Source of the DNA: Streptomyces sp. CB02980
GTDB lineage: Bacteria; Actinomycetota; Actinomycetes; Streptomycetales; Streptomycetaceae
Reading direction: 5' to 3'
DNA length: 64,000 bases
Assembly: GCF_014451325.2 (NCBI RefSeq)
Contig: NZ_JACSCH020000003.1
Span: 496,001 to 560,000, forward strand
How positions within the stretch are numbered: the stretch's first letter is position 1; every line of letters begins with the position of its first letter. This document shows positions 18,025 through 26,608 of the stretch, one piece after another. The position numbers and the translations under genes are program-made. The notes under the pieces were generated by a model. That model was not told where the DNA came from. It searched no databases and saw only the letters and a program-made list of their open reading frames with translations.

Positions 18025-18405
18025 TCAGCCGCTGACGAGCTCCACCCGGATCGGGTCGCCGTCCCGGACGGTGGCCAGGATCCGGGGGTCGCCGTCGAGC
18101 GCGCCCAGGACGTTGCAGGGGCTCGCGAGCCGGCACTCCTCGCCCCGCGAGACCGGGGTGGGGCCGTAGGGGAGGGCGAGCGCGTCGCCCTCCGTCCAGA
18201 AGGCCACCGTGCCGGCGTCGACGACCTGCCGCGCCCCGTCCTCGACGGAGGCGGCGACCGGAGTGTCGAAGTAGACCTCCTCGCCCCAGGTCCGGGCGGT
18301 GGAGGAGATCGGGAGAGCCCCCACGAGCGCCGCGCTCGTGGGGGTTTCCTCAAGGGTGGCCGTGGTGTGTCCGGCCGGCCAGACGATGCGTATCCGAAGG
18401 GTCAT
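18025..18405 (-). CDS. Cyclophilin-like fold protein (DUF369/TM1367 type)
   Basis: 126 residues. The pattern MTLRIRIVWP, GALPISSTARTWGEEVYFDTPV, and ALPYGPTPVSRG matches the small cyclophilin-like proteins related to TM1367. These have the barrel fold but no demonstrated prolyl isomerase activity, and their ligand is unknown. It lacks a signal peptide and is probably cytoplasmic. The ATG is preceded by GGGG. A perfect 7-3-7 palindrome ends 8 bp upstream, so expression is probably repressor-controlled. Confidence 0.75.
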   Translation of the reverse strand: MTLRIRIVWPAGHTTATLEETPTSAALVGALPISSTARTWGEEVYFDTPVAASVEDGARQVVDAGTVAFWTEGDALALPYGPTPVSRGEECRLASPCNVLGALDGDPRILATVRDGDPIRVELVSG

Positions 18406-18413
18406 GCCCCGGA

Positions 18414-18430
18414 TTCAACAATATGTTGAA
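18414..18430. promoter_or_regulatory. Perfect palindrome TTCAACA-ATA-TGTTGAA upstream of the cyclophilin-like gene
   Basis: This 17-bp AT-rich element contrasts sharply with the surrounding GC-rich sequence. It sits where the -10 region of the leftward gene should be, a classic repressor site. It lies 80 bp from the cydA-side Rex site and differs from it in sequence, so a different regulator (MarR-, TetR- or GntR-like) is likely. Confidence 0.65.
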
Positions 18431-18509
18431 GGTCCTGGGAAGAGGTGACCTTCGGTGGGGGGACCCCGACTGAAGGTACGGATTTCGTATGAGCAATAAT
18501 GCTTGTGAA

Positions 18510-18525
18510 TGTGAACGCGTTCACA
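18510..18525. promoter_or_regulatory. Rex operator (ROP) upstream of cydA
   Basis: TGTGAACGCGTTCACA matches the Streptomyces Rex operator TGTGAAC-N-TTCACA. It is embedded in a longer palindrome, CTTGTGAA...TTCACAAG (18502-18527). Rex represses when NAD+ is high relative to NADH, so the bd oxidase genes should be induced by oxygen limitation. Confidence 0.9.
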
Positions 18526-18609
18526 AGCGTGTCCTGGTTCATCCCGTAATTAGTGGGATTAGCCGGGCAAACTGCCGATGTGACCACGGCGATGTAAGGA
18601 GAAAACGAC

Positions 18610-20118
18610 GTGGACCTCGCTCTGGCGCCAGAGACCCTGGCGCGCTGGCAGTTCGGCATCACCACCGTCTACCACTTCCTCTTCGTCCCCCTGACGATCT
18701 CCCTCGCCGCCCTCACCGCAGGTCTCCAGACCGCATGGGTCCGGTCGGAGAACGAGAAGTACCTCAGGGCGACGAAGTTCTGGGGCAAGCTCTTCCTGAT
18801 CAACATCGCCATGGGTGTCGTCACCGGCATCGTGCAGGAGTTCCAGTTCGGCATGAACTGGTCCGACTACTCGCGCTTCGTCGGTGACATCTTCGGTGCG
18901 CCGCTCGCCTTCGAGGCGCTCATCGCCTTCTTCTTCGAGTCGACCTTCATCGGTCTGTGGATCTTCGGCTGGGACAAGCTCCCCAAGCGGATCCACCTCG
19001 CCTGCATCTGGATGGTGTCGATCGGCACGATCCTCTCCGCGTACTTCATCCTCGCGGCGAACTCCTGGATGCAGCACCCGGTGGGCTACCGGATCAACGA
19101 GGAGCGCGGCCGGGCCGAGCTCACCGACTTCTGGCACGTGCTCACCCAGAACACCGCCCTCACTCAGTTCTTCCACACCATGACGGCGGCCTTCCTGGTC
19201 GGTGGCGCGTTCATGGTCGGCATCTCCGCCTTCCACCTGGCCCGCAAGAAGCACATCCCGGTGATGCGGACCTCGCTGCGGCTCGGCCTGATCACCCTGA
19301 TCATCGCCGGCCTCGGCACCGCCATCAGCGGTGACCTGCTCGGCAAGGTCATGTTCAAGCAGCAGCCCATGAAGATGGCCGCCGCCGAGGCGCTCTGGGA
19401 CGGTGAAGCGCCCGCGCCGTTCTCGATCTTCGCGTACGGCGATGTCGACAAGGGTCACAACAAGGTGGCCATAGAGATCCCGGGCCTGCTGTCGTTCCTG
19501 GCGAACGACGACTTCACCTCGTACGTCCCGGGCATCAACGACATCAACAAGGCCGAGCAGGAGAAGTTCGGCCCCGGCGACTACCGGCCCAACATCCCCG
19601 TCGCGTACTGGGGCTTCCGCTGGATGATCGGCTTCGGTATGGCCTCGCTGGCCATCGGCATGCTCGGTCTCTGGCTGACCCGCAAGAAGTTCATGCTGGC
19701 ACCGGGGCTGCGGACCGGTGAGGACGAAGTGCCGAACCTGGTCCTGTTCAAGCGGAAGGCGCTCAGCCCCCGCCTGGGCACGTGGTACTGGATCGTCGCC
19801 CTCTGGACCATGGCGTTCCCGCTGATCGCCAACTCCTGGGGCTGGATCTTCACCGAGATGGGCCGTCAGCCCTGGGTCGTCTACGGCGTGCTGCGCACCC
19901 GGGACGCGGTCTCCCCCGGTACCACCACGGGTGAGGTGCTCACTTCGATGATCGTCTTCACCGCGCTCTACGCCGTGCTCGCCGTGATCGAGGTCAAGCT
20001 CCTCGTGAAGTACATCAAGGCCGGCCCCCCGGAGCTCACCGAGGACGACCTCAACCCGCCCACCAAGATCGGCGGGGACTCTCGTGACCCCGACCGCCCC
20101 ATGGCCTTCTCGTACTGA
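18610..20118 (+). CDS. cydA: Cytochrome bd ubiquinol oxidase subunit I
   Basis: 502 residues with about nine membrane helices. It carries the haems of the bd-type quinol oxidase, which reduces O2 to water with high affinity. Haem-ligand candidates are the His in TTVYHFLF (near 22) and in TQFFHTMTAAF (near 197). The GRQPW motif, conserved in subunit I and close to the quinol site, is near 418. The Q-loop is of the short type. GTG is the start, with AAGGAG 9 nt upstream, and there is no alternative. It is first in a cydA-cydB-cydCD operon under a Rex operator. Confidence 0.97.
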   Translation: MDLALAPETLARWQFGITTVYHFLFVPLTISLAALTAGLQTAWVRSENEKYLRATKFWGKLFLINIAMGVVTGIVQEFQFGMNWSDYSRFVGDIFGAPLAFEALIAFFFESTFIGLWIFGWDKLPKRIHLACIWMVSIGTILSAYFILAANSWMQHPVGYRINEERGRAELTDFWHVLTQNTALTQFFHTMTAAFLVGGAFMVGISAFHLARKKHIPVMRTSLRLGLITLIIAGLGTAISGDLLGKVMFKQQPMKMAAAEALWDGEAPAPFSIFAYGDVDKGHNKVAIEIPGLLSFLANDDFTSYVPGINDINKAEQEKFGPGDYRPNIPVAYWGFRWMIGFGMASLAIGMLGLWLTRKKFMLAPGLRTGEDEVPNLVLFKRKALSPRLGTWYWIVALWTMAFPLIANSWGWIFTEMGRQPWVVYGVLRTRDAVSPGTTTGEVLTSMIVFTALYAVLAVIEVKLLVKYIKAGPPELTEDDLNPPTKIGGDSRDPDRPMAFSY

Positions 20119-20136
20119 GGCTCAGGAGATCGAGGC

Positions 20137-21138
20137 ATGGAACTCCACGACGTCTGGTTCGTACTCATCGCCGTCCTCTGGATCGGCTACTTCTTCCTCG
20201 AGGGCTTCGACTTCGGGGTCGGGATCCTCACCAAGCTGCTCGCCCGCGACCGGCCCGAGAAGCGGGTCCTCATCAACACCATCGGGCCCGTCTGGGACGG
20301 CAACGAGGTGTGGCTGCTCACCGCCGGCGGTGCGACCTTCGCCGCGTTCCCCGAGTGGTACGCGACGCTGTTCTCCGGCTTCTACCTGCCCCTGCTGATC
20401 ATCCTGGTCTGCCTGATCATCCGGGGCGTCGCCTTCGAGTACCGGGCGAAGCGGCCCGAGGAGGACTGGCAGCGCAACTGGGAGCAGGCCATCTTCTGGA
20501 CGTCGCTGATCCCCGCGTTCCTCTGGGGTGTGGCCTTCGGCAACATCGTCCGGGGCGTGAAGATCGACGAGAACATGGAGTTCGTCGGGAGCTTCTGGGA
20601 TCTGCTCAACCCGTACGCGCTCCTCGGCGGCCTGGTCACGCTGACGCTCTTCACCTTCCACGGCACGGTCTTCGTCTCGCTCAAGACGGTCGGCGACATC
20701 CGGATCCGGGCACGGGCGCTCGCGCTCAAGCTGGGCCTGGTCACGGCGGTGGCCGCGGTCGGCTTCCTGATCTGGACCCAGATCGACACCGGGGACAGCT
20801 GGAGCCTCGCGGCGATGCTGATCGCCGTGGTGGCTCTGGTCGGGGCGATCGCCGCGATCAAGGTGGGGCGCGAGGGCTGGTCGTTCGCGCTCTCGGGCGT
20901 CACCATCACCGCAGCCGTGGCGATGCTCTTCCTCGCGCTCTTCCCGGACGTCATGCCGTCTTCGCTCAACCCGGAGTGGAGCCTTACCGTGACGAACGCG
21001 TCGTCGAGCCCCTACACGCTCAAGATCATGACCTGGTGCGCGGCGATCGCGACCCCGCTGGTGCTGCTCTACCAGAGCTGGACCTACTGGGTGTTCCGCA
21101 AGCGGATCGGTACGCAGCACATCGCCGGGTCCCACTAG
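20137..21138 (+). CDS. cydB: Cytochrome bd ubiquinol oxidase subunit II
   Basis: 333 residues with about eight or nine membrane helices. The N terminus WFVLIAVLWIGYFFLEGFDFGVG and the following GPVWDGNEVWLLTAGGATFAAFP are hallmarks of subunit II, which packs against CydA and stabilises its haems. It starts 18 bp after the cydA stop, behind a CAGGAG ribosome site, consistent with one transcript. Function follows from the family and the operon. Confidence 0.97.
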   Translation: MELHDVWFVLIAVLWIGYFFLEGFDFGVGILTKLLARDRPEKRVLINTIGPVWDGNEVWLLTAGGATFAAFPEWYATLFSGFYLPLLIILVCLIIRGVAFEYRAKRPEEDWQRNWEQAIFWTSLIPAFLWGVAFGNIVRGVKIDENMEFVGSFWDLLNPYALLGGLVTLTLFTFHGTVFVSLKTVGDIRIRARALALKLGLVTAVAAVGFLIWTQIDTGDSWSLAAMLIAVVALVGAIAAIKVGREGWSFALSGVTITAAVAMLFLALFPDVMPSSLNPEWSLTVTNASSSPYTLKIMTWCAAIATPLVLLYQSWTYWVFRKRIGTQHIAGSH

Positions 21139-21157
21139 CCGGCCCTTTCCAGGGAGC

Positions 21158-24100
21158 ATGTTTCACGTGAAACCGATCGATCCGCGCCTGCTCCGGTACG
21201 CCAGGGCCACCCGTGTCTTCCTGATCGCGGTGGTCATGCTCGGCCTCGTCGGGGCCGCGCTGGTCATCGCCCAGGCGATGCTCATCGCCGAGATCGTGGT
21301 GGGGTCCTTCCAGAAGGGCCAGTCGGTTTCCGCCCTGACCACCCCCCTGTTGCTGCTCGCGGGCATCGCGGCGGCACGGGGGCTGGTCTCCTGGCTGACC
21401 GAGCTCGCCGCCCACCGGGCGAGCGCGGCGGTCAAGTCCGAACTCCGCGGCCGGCTTCTCGACCGTGCGGCCGCGCTCGGGCCGGGCTGGCTCAGCGGCC
21501 AGAAGGCCGGCTCGCTGATCGCCCTCGCCACGCGCGGTGTGGACGCCCTCGACGACTACTTCGCCCGCTATCTGCCCCAGCTCGGGCTCGCGGTCGTCGT
21601 GCCCGTGGCCGTACTGGCCCGGATCGTCACCGAGGACTGGGTCTCGGCGGCGATCATCGTCGTCACCCTGCCGCTCATCCCGGTCTTCATGATCCTCATC
21701 GGCTGGTACACCCAGGCCCGGATGGATCGGCAGTGGAAGCTGCTCTCCCGGCTCTCCGGGCACTTCCTGGACGTGGTGGCCGGGCTTCCCACCCTCAAGA
21801 TCTTCGGCCGGGCGAAGGCCCAGGCCGAGTCGATCCGCGCGATCACCTCGGAGTACCGCCGGGCGACCATGCGTACGCTGCGGATCGCCTTCCTCTCCTC
21901 CTTCGCCCTGGAACTCCTGGCGACCCTGTCGGTCGCTCTCGTCGCCGTGACCATCGGCATGCGCCTCGTGCACGGCGAGCTCGACCTGTACACCGGTCTC
22001 GTCATCCTGATCCTGGCGCCCGAGGCCTATCTGCCGCTGCGGCAGGTCGGCGCGCAGTTCCACGCGGCGGCGGAGGGGCTCGCGGCGGCGGAGGAGATCT
22101 TCGACGTCCTGGAGGAGCCGGTACGGGACGGGGGCGGAGGCGCGGCCCCGGAGTCCGTACGGCTGGATCTTGAGGGCGTGACGGTACGTCACGCCGGGCG
22201 TGCCGAGCCCTCGCTGGACGCGCTGTCCCTGACGGTCGAGCCCGGGGAGACGGTGGCCCTGGTCGGGCCGAGCGGGGCCGGGAAGTCGACGCTGCTCGAT
22301 GTCGTCCTCGGGTTCGCCGTGCCGGAGGAGGGCGGTTCCGTACGGGTCGGGGGCGAGCCGCTCGCCTCGCTGGACCTGGAGGCCTGGCGGTCGCGGATCG
22401 CCTGGGTGCCGCAGCGGCCGTACCTCTTCGCGGGGACGATCGCCGAGAACGTACGGCTCGCCCGCCCGGACGCCTCGGACGAGGCCGTACGGGAGGCCCT
22501 GCGGGACGCAGGGGCGGACGGGTTCGTCTCGGACCTGCCGCAGGGGCTCGACTCCGCGCTCGGTGAGGACGGGGCCGGACTCTCGGCGGGCCAGCGGCAG
22601 CGGCTCGCGCTGGCGCGGGGATTCCTCGCCGACCGGCCGGTGCTGCTGCTCGACGAGCCGACGGCGGCGCTGGACGGGGAGACGGAGGCGGGGGTAGTCG
22701 ACGCGGTGCGGCGGCTGGCGGCGGGGCGGACGGTGCTGTTGGTGGCGCATCGGCCGGCGTTGCTCGCGGTGGCGGATCGGGTGGTGCGGGTCGGCGCGGC
22801 ACCGTCGGGCGAGGGTGCCGGTGCCGGTGGTGCGGAAGGCGCGGGCGCCGGTGGTGCGGGTGCGGAGCCGGAGGGCAGCGCCGCTGTGGGGCCGCGCCCA
22901 GCGGTTCCGTCCGAGGCGGAACACACGCCCACCTCGGGTCCGGCGGCCGTTCTCACACGGGTTCGGAGCATGGCCGGCGAGCTCAAGGGGCGGATGGGGC
23001 TCGCTCTGCTGCTGGGGAGTCTGGCGCTCGGGTCCGCCGTGGGGCTCATGGCCGTGTCCGGATGGCTCATCTCGCGTGCCTCCGAACAGCCGCCCGTGCT
23101 CTATCTGATGGTGGCCGTCACCGCCACGCGCGCGTTCGGCATCGGGCGGGCCGTCTTCCGGTACGCCGAGCGGCTCGTCTCGCACGACGCCGTCCTCCGG
23201 ATGCTCGCCGAGCTTCGGGTCTCCGTCTACCGCCGCCTGGAGCGGATCGCGCCCGCCGGGCTGCGCCGCACCCGCCGCGGGGACCTGCTCTCCCGGCTCG
23301 TCCAGGACGTCGACGCGCTCCAGGACTACTGGCTCCGCTGGCTGCTCCCGGCGGGCGCCGCGCTCGTCGTGGGCGTCGCGTCCGCCGGGTTCACCGCCTG
23401 GCTGCTGCCCGAGGCCGGTGCCGTCCTCGCCGTGGGCCTGCTCGTCGCGGGTGTCCTCGTGCCGGCGGTCAGCGGTGCGCTCGCCCGCCGTGCCGAACGG
23501 CGGCTCGCCCCCGCGCGCGGCGCCCTGGCGACCGCCGTGGCGGATCTGCTGCGCGGCTGCGCCGAGCTGACCGTGGCCGGCGCCCTGCGCGACCGGCTCG
23601 AACGGACGCGGGCCGCCGACCGGACCCTCACCGGTATCGCCTCCCGGCAGGCCGCGGCCGCCGCGCTCGGCGCCGGACTCTCCGCCCTGGTCTGCGGCCT
23701 GACGGTCGCGGCTGCCGCGGTCGTCGGCGTCCGGGCCGTGGCGGACGGGCGGCTCGACGGCGTGGCCCTCGCCGTGGTCGTCCTCACGCCGCTCGCCGCC
23801 TTCGAGGCCGTCACCGGGCTGCCGCTCGCCGTCCAGTACCGGCAGCGCGTCAAGCACAGTGCCGAGCGGGTCTTCGAGGTGCTCGACGCCCCCGTCCCCG
23901 TACACGAGCCCGGCCGGCCCGCGACTCCCCCGGCGAGCCCGTTCCCGCTGGAGCTGTCCGGGCTCTCCGCCCGGCACGCCGGGCAGGACCGGGAGGCGCT
24001 GGCCGACTTCCGGCTCACCCTGGAGGCCGGACGCCGGGTCGCCGTCGTCGGTGCCTCGGGCTCCGGCAAGACCACGCTCGCCCAGGTGCTGCTGCGGTTC

Positions 24101-24742
24101 CTGGACGTGGAGTCCGGCACGTACCGGCTCGGCGGGGTGTCCGCCCAGGAGCTCGACGGCGACGCGGTGCGGCGGCTCGTCGGCCTCTGCGCCCAGGACG
24201 CCCACCTCTTCGACAGCTCCGTCCGCGAGAACCTGCGGCTCGCCCGAACCGGGGCGAGCGACGAGGAACTCCGCGAGGCGCTGCGCCGGGCCCGGCTGCT
24301 CGACTGGGTGGACGGACTCCCGGAGGGGCTCGACACGCTCGTGGGCGAGCACGGCTCCCGGCTGTCCGGCGGTCAGCGGCAGCGCCTGGCGCTCGCCCGC
24401 GCGCTGCTCGCCGACTTCCCCGTCCTCGTCCTCGACGAGCCGGCCGAGCACCTGGACCTGGCCACCGCCGACGCGCTCACCGACGATCTGCTCCGGGCCA
24501 CCGAAGGCCGTACGACCGTCCTGATCACCCACCGGCTGCACGGACTCGACACGGTCGACGAGGTGCTCGTCCTGGACGAGGGCAGGACCGTGCAGCGCGG
24601 CCCGTACGCGGAGCTCGCCGAGGCGGACGGACCGCTGCGCCGGATGCTGGAACAGGAGCGGGAGACCGATCTGCTGGCCGTCGGCGCGGGCGCGGTGACG
24701 ACCACCGGGAGCGACCGGGAGCCCCTGGGGCCACGACTGTAG
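21158..24742 (+). CDS. cydCD: Fused CydDC-type ABC transporter for cytochrome bd assembly
   Basis: 1194 residues joining two ABC half-transporters that are separate proteins in E. coli. Each half has six membrane helices and an ATPase domain. The first has Walker A GPSGAGKST near 369, signature LSAGQRQRL near 479 and Walker B VLLLDEPTAAL near 499. The second has GASGSGKTT near 966, LSGGQRQRL near 1069 and VLVLDEPAEHL near 1088. A Gly/Ala/Glu-rich linker joins them near 550-600. CydDC exports thiols (cysteine, glutathione) or haem-related cargo needed for bd oxidase maturation. A parS site overlaps the ATG. A GTG three codons in is better spaced (10 nt) from AGGGAG and may be the true start. 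Confidence 0.95.
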   Translation: MFHVKPIDPRLLRYARATRVFLIAVVMLGLVGAALVIAQAMLIAEIVVGSFQKGQSVSALTTPLLLLAGIAAARGLVSWLTELAAHRASAAVKSELRGRLLDRAAALGPGWLSGQKAGSLIALATRGVDALDDYFARYLPQLGLAVVVPVAVLARIVTEDWVSAAIIVVTLPLIPVFMILIGWYTQARMDRQWKLLSRLSGHFLDVVAGLPTLKIFGRAKAQAESIRAITSEYRRATMRTLRIAFLSSFALELLATLSVALVAVTIGMRLVHGELDLYTGLVILILAPEAYLPLRQVGAQFHAAAEGLAAAEEIFDVLEEPVRDGGGGAAPESVRLDLEGVTVRHAGRAEPSLDALSLTVEPGETVALVGPSGAGKSTLLDVVLGFAVPEEGGSVRVGGEPLASLDLEAWRSRIAWVPQRPYLFAGTIAENVRLARPDASDEAVREALRDAGADGFVSDLPQGLDSALGEDGAGLSAGQRQRLALARGFLADRPVLLLDEPTAALDGETEAGVVDAVRRLAAGRTVLLVAHRPALLAVADRVVRVGAAPSGEGAGAGGAEGAGAGGAGAEPEGSAAVGPRPAVPSEAEHTPTSGPAAVLTRVRSMAGELKGRMGLALLLGSLALGSAVGLMAVSGWLISRASEQPPVLYLMVAVTATRAFGIGRAVFRYAERLVSHDAVLRMLAELRVSVYRRLERIAPAGLRRTRRGDLLSRLVQDVDALQDYWLRWLLPAGAALVVGVASAGFTAWLLPEAGAVLAVGLLVAGVLVPAVSGALARRAERRLAPARGALATAVADLLRGCAELTVAGALRDRLERTRAADRTLTGIASRQAAAAALGAGLSALVCGLTVAAAAVVGVRAVADGRLDGVALAVVVLTPLAAFEAVTGLPLAVQYRQRVKHSAERVFEVLDAPVPVHEPGRPATPPASPFPLELSGLSARHAGQDREALADFRLTLEAGRRVAVVGASGSGKTTLAQVLLRFLDVESGTYRLGGVSAQELDGDAVRRLVGLCAQDAHLFDSSVRENLRLARTGASDEELREALRRARLLDWVDGLPEGLDTLVGEHGSRLSGGQRQRLALARALLADFPVLVLDEPAEHLDLATADALTDDLLRATEGRTTVLITHRLHGLDTVDEVLVLDEGRTVQRGPYAELAEADGPLRRMLEQERETDLLAVGAGAVTTTGSDREPLGPRL
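21160..21173. promoter_or_regulatory. parS: parS site, perfect GTTTCACGTGAAAC
   Basis: Second perfect ParB-binding palindrome, again starting at the G of an ATG (cydCD), 20.5 kb from the first. Its placement in coding sequence yields the same MFHVKP N terminus as in the HAD gene. Confidence 0.9.
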
Positions 24743-24790
24743 GCACCGGCTGACTTTTCTCGCCAAATAGGACTTACTAGGCTCAAGCCC

Positions 24791-26503
24791 ATGACCGCCG
24801 CAGCGTCCGACGCCTCGGACCCCCTGGAAGCCGCCACCCAGGCCACCCGCAGCCTCCAGGGGCTGTCCACGGAGCTCACCGCCCGCGTGCCACAGCTCCT
24901 GGAAGCCATGCGCTCGGTGGGCACCGGGCTCGAACTCCACTCCACCCTCGACCGCATCTGCGAGACCGCCGCCGAACTCGCCGACGCCCGCTATGCCGCC
25001 ATCGGCGTCGTCGACGAGGAGGGCAAGGGGCTGTCCGACTTCGTCACCTTCGGCGTCGACGAGGAGGTGGCCCACCGGATCGGGCACCGTCCCGACGGCC
25101 ACGCGGGACTGCTCGGCGCGCTCATCCGCGACCCCCAGACGATCCGCCTCGCCGACCTCTCCGCCGATCCGCGCTCTGCGGGCTTCCCTCCCGGACACCC
25201 GCCGATGCGGACCTTCCTCGGTGTTCCCATTCGGGTCCAGGGCGAGATCTTCGGCAATCTGTACCTCGCGGAGAAGAACGGCGGCGGCGAGTTCAACGAC
25301 TACGACGTCCACATGGTCCGGGTGCTCGCCACCGAGGCGGGCATCGCCATCGGCAACGCCCGCCTGTACGAGGCCGCCCGCCAGCGCGAGCGGTGGATCG
25401 ACGGCTCCGTCGCCGTCACCACCGCGTTGCTCTCCGGCGGGGACGCGGACGACGCCCTCACGGTCGTCGCGGAGCAGGCCCGCCGCCTCGCCGACGCCGA
25501 CGCGGGGATCGTGATGCTGCCCGCCGAGGACGGCGGCCTGGAGATCGTCGCCGTCTCCTCGCCCCGGCCCACGAAGTCGCTGGGCGTGGTGATCCCGCCC
25601 GAGAGCGCCGTGGTGCGGCGGCTCCTGGAGGGCGAGGCGGTCTTCGCGGCGGACGCCTCGTCGGACCCCCGCATGATCAGCCGGCTGACCTCCCCGTACG
25701 GCCCCAGCATGATGCTGCCGCTGCAGAGCGGCGGGCGGGTGCTCGGCGCGCTTGCCACCCCCCGGGTGCGGGGCGGGCGCCAGTTCACCGAGACGGAGCG
25801 GACGCTCGCCACCCAGTTCGCCTCGCAGGCGGCGCTGGCCCTGATGATGGCCGACGCGCAGCGGGACCGGGAACGCCTCGCCGTCTACGAGGACCGCGAC
25901 CGGATCGCCCGGGACCTGCACGATCTCGTCATCCAGCGGCTCTTCGCCACCGGCATGATGCTGGAGAGCGCCCAGCGCCGGTCGATCGTGCCGGCCGTCC
26001 GCGAGGGCGTCGGCAAGGCCGTGGACGAGCTGGACGTGACCATCCAGGAGATCCGTACGGCGATCTTCGCGCTCCAGCAGGGCCCCGCCGAGGCCCCGTC
26101 GGGGCTGCGCACGCGCGTCCTGCGGGAGATCAACATGGCGGCCGTGCCGCTGGGCTTCAAGCCCGCGCACCGCTTTCTCGGCGCGATCGACGCGACGGTC
26201 GGCGACCTCACCGGCAAGAACCTCATCGCCGCCCTGCGCGAGGCGCTGTCCAACGCCTTCCGGCACGCGGAGGCGAGCCGGATCGAGGTGGTGGTCGACG
26301 CCGGCGTCACCCTGCCCGACGGCTCCGCCGGGGTACGGCTCGAAGTCGCCGACGACGGCATCGGCATCCCCGCGGGCGGGCGCCGCAGCGGCCTGCGCAA
26401 CCTGGCGCGCCGCGCCGAGTCGCTGGGCGGCGCGAGCTGGTGCGGGCCGGGCATCGGGGAGGACGGCGGCGGGACGACGGTGGTGTGGGAGGCGCCGCTG
26501 TAG
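24791..26503 (+). CDS. DevS-like sensor histidine kinase with two GAF domains
   Basis: 570 residues. GAF 1 spans about 50-195, including HPPMRTFLGVP with H136 in the region of the DevS/DosS haem ligand. GAF 2 spans about 210-355. The HisKA_3 dimerisation helix contains the phospho-acceptor in DRIARDLHDLVIQRLF (H377), and a HATPase_c domain has REALSNAFRHA and DDGIGIP. No membrane segments are present, so it is cytoplasmic. No response regulator is adjacent. Mycobacterial DevS/DosT sense O2, NO and CO or redox state. A similar role is inferred from architecture and from the bd oxidase operon 48 bp upstream. Confidence 0.88.
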   Translation: MTAAASDASDPLEAATQATRSLQGLSTELTARVPQLLEAMRSVGTGLELHSTLDRICETAAELADARYAAIGVVDEEGKGLSDFVTFGVDEEVAHRIGHRPDGHAGLLGALIRDPQTIRLADLSADPRSAGFPPGHPPMRTFLGVPIRVQGEIFGNLYLAEKNGGGEFNDYDVHMVRVLATEAGIAIGNARLYEAARQRERWIDGSVAVTTALLSGGDADDALTVVAEQARRLADADAGIVMLPAEDGGLEIVAVSSPRPTKSLGVVIPPESAVVRRLLEGEAVFAADASSDPRMISRLTSPYGPSMMLPLQSGGRVLGALATPRVRGGRQFTETERTLATQFASQAALALMMADAQRDRERLAVYEDRDRIARDLHDLVIQRLFATGMMLESAQRRSIVPAVREGVGKAVDELDVTIQEIRTAIFALQQGPAEAPSGLRTRVLREINMAAVPLGFKPAHRFLGAIDATVGDLTGKNLIAALREALSNAFRHAEASRIEVVVDAGVTLPDGSAGVRLEVADDGIGIPAGGRRSGLRNLARRAESLGGASWCGPGIGEDGGGTTVVWEAPL

Positions 26504-26509
26504 ACCCGA

Positions 26510-26534
26510 GGTCTCAGGCTTGTGGCCTGAGACC
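26510..26534. terminator. Hairpin terminator after the sensor kinase gene
   Basis: A perfect 10-bp stem, GGTCTCAGGC with GCCTGAGACC, and a TTGTG loop lie 6 bp after the kinase stop. More CCTGAGG/GCCTGTGG repeats fill the sequence to 26608, where the convergent HAD gene ends, so termination for both strands is likely. Confidence 0.8.
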
Positions 26535-26608
26535 TGAAGCCTGAGGCGTGTGGCTGAAGCCTTAGACCGGTGGCTTTGGCCGGTGGCTTGAAGCCTGTGG
26601 CCTGAGGC

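Noticed and set aside
21026..26266. A 1746-codon open frame on the minus strand opposite cydB, cydCD and the kinase
   Set aside because: It is antisense to well-identified genes, has Arg/Gly/Glu/Asp-rich shadow composition and no ribosome site. High GC keeps such frames open in Streptomyces.
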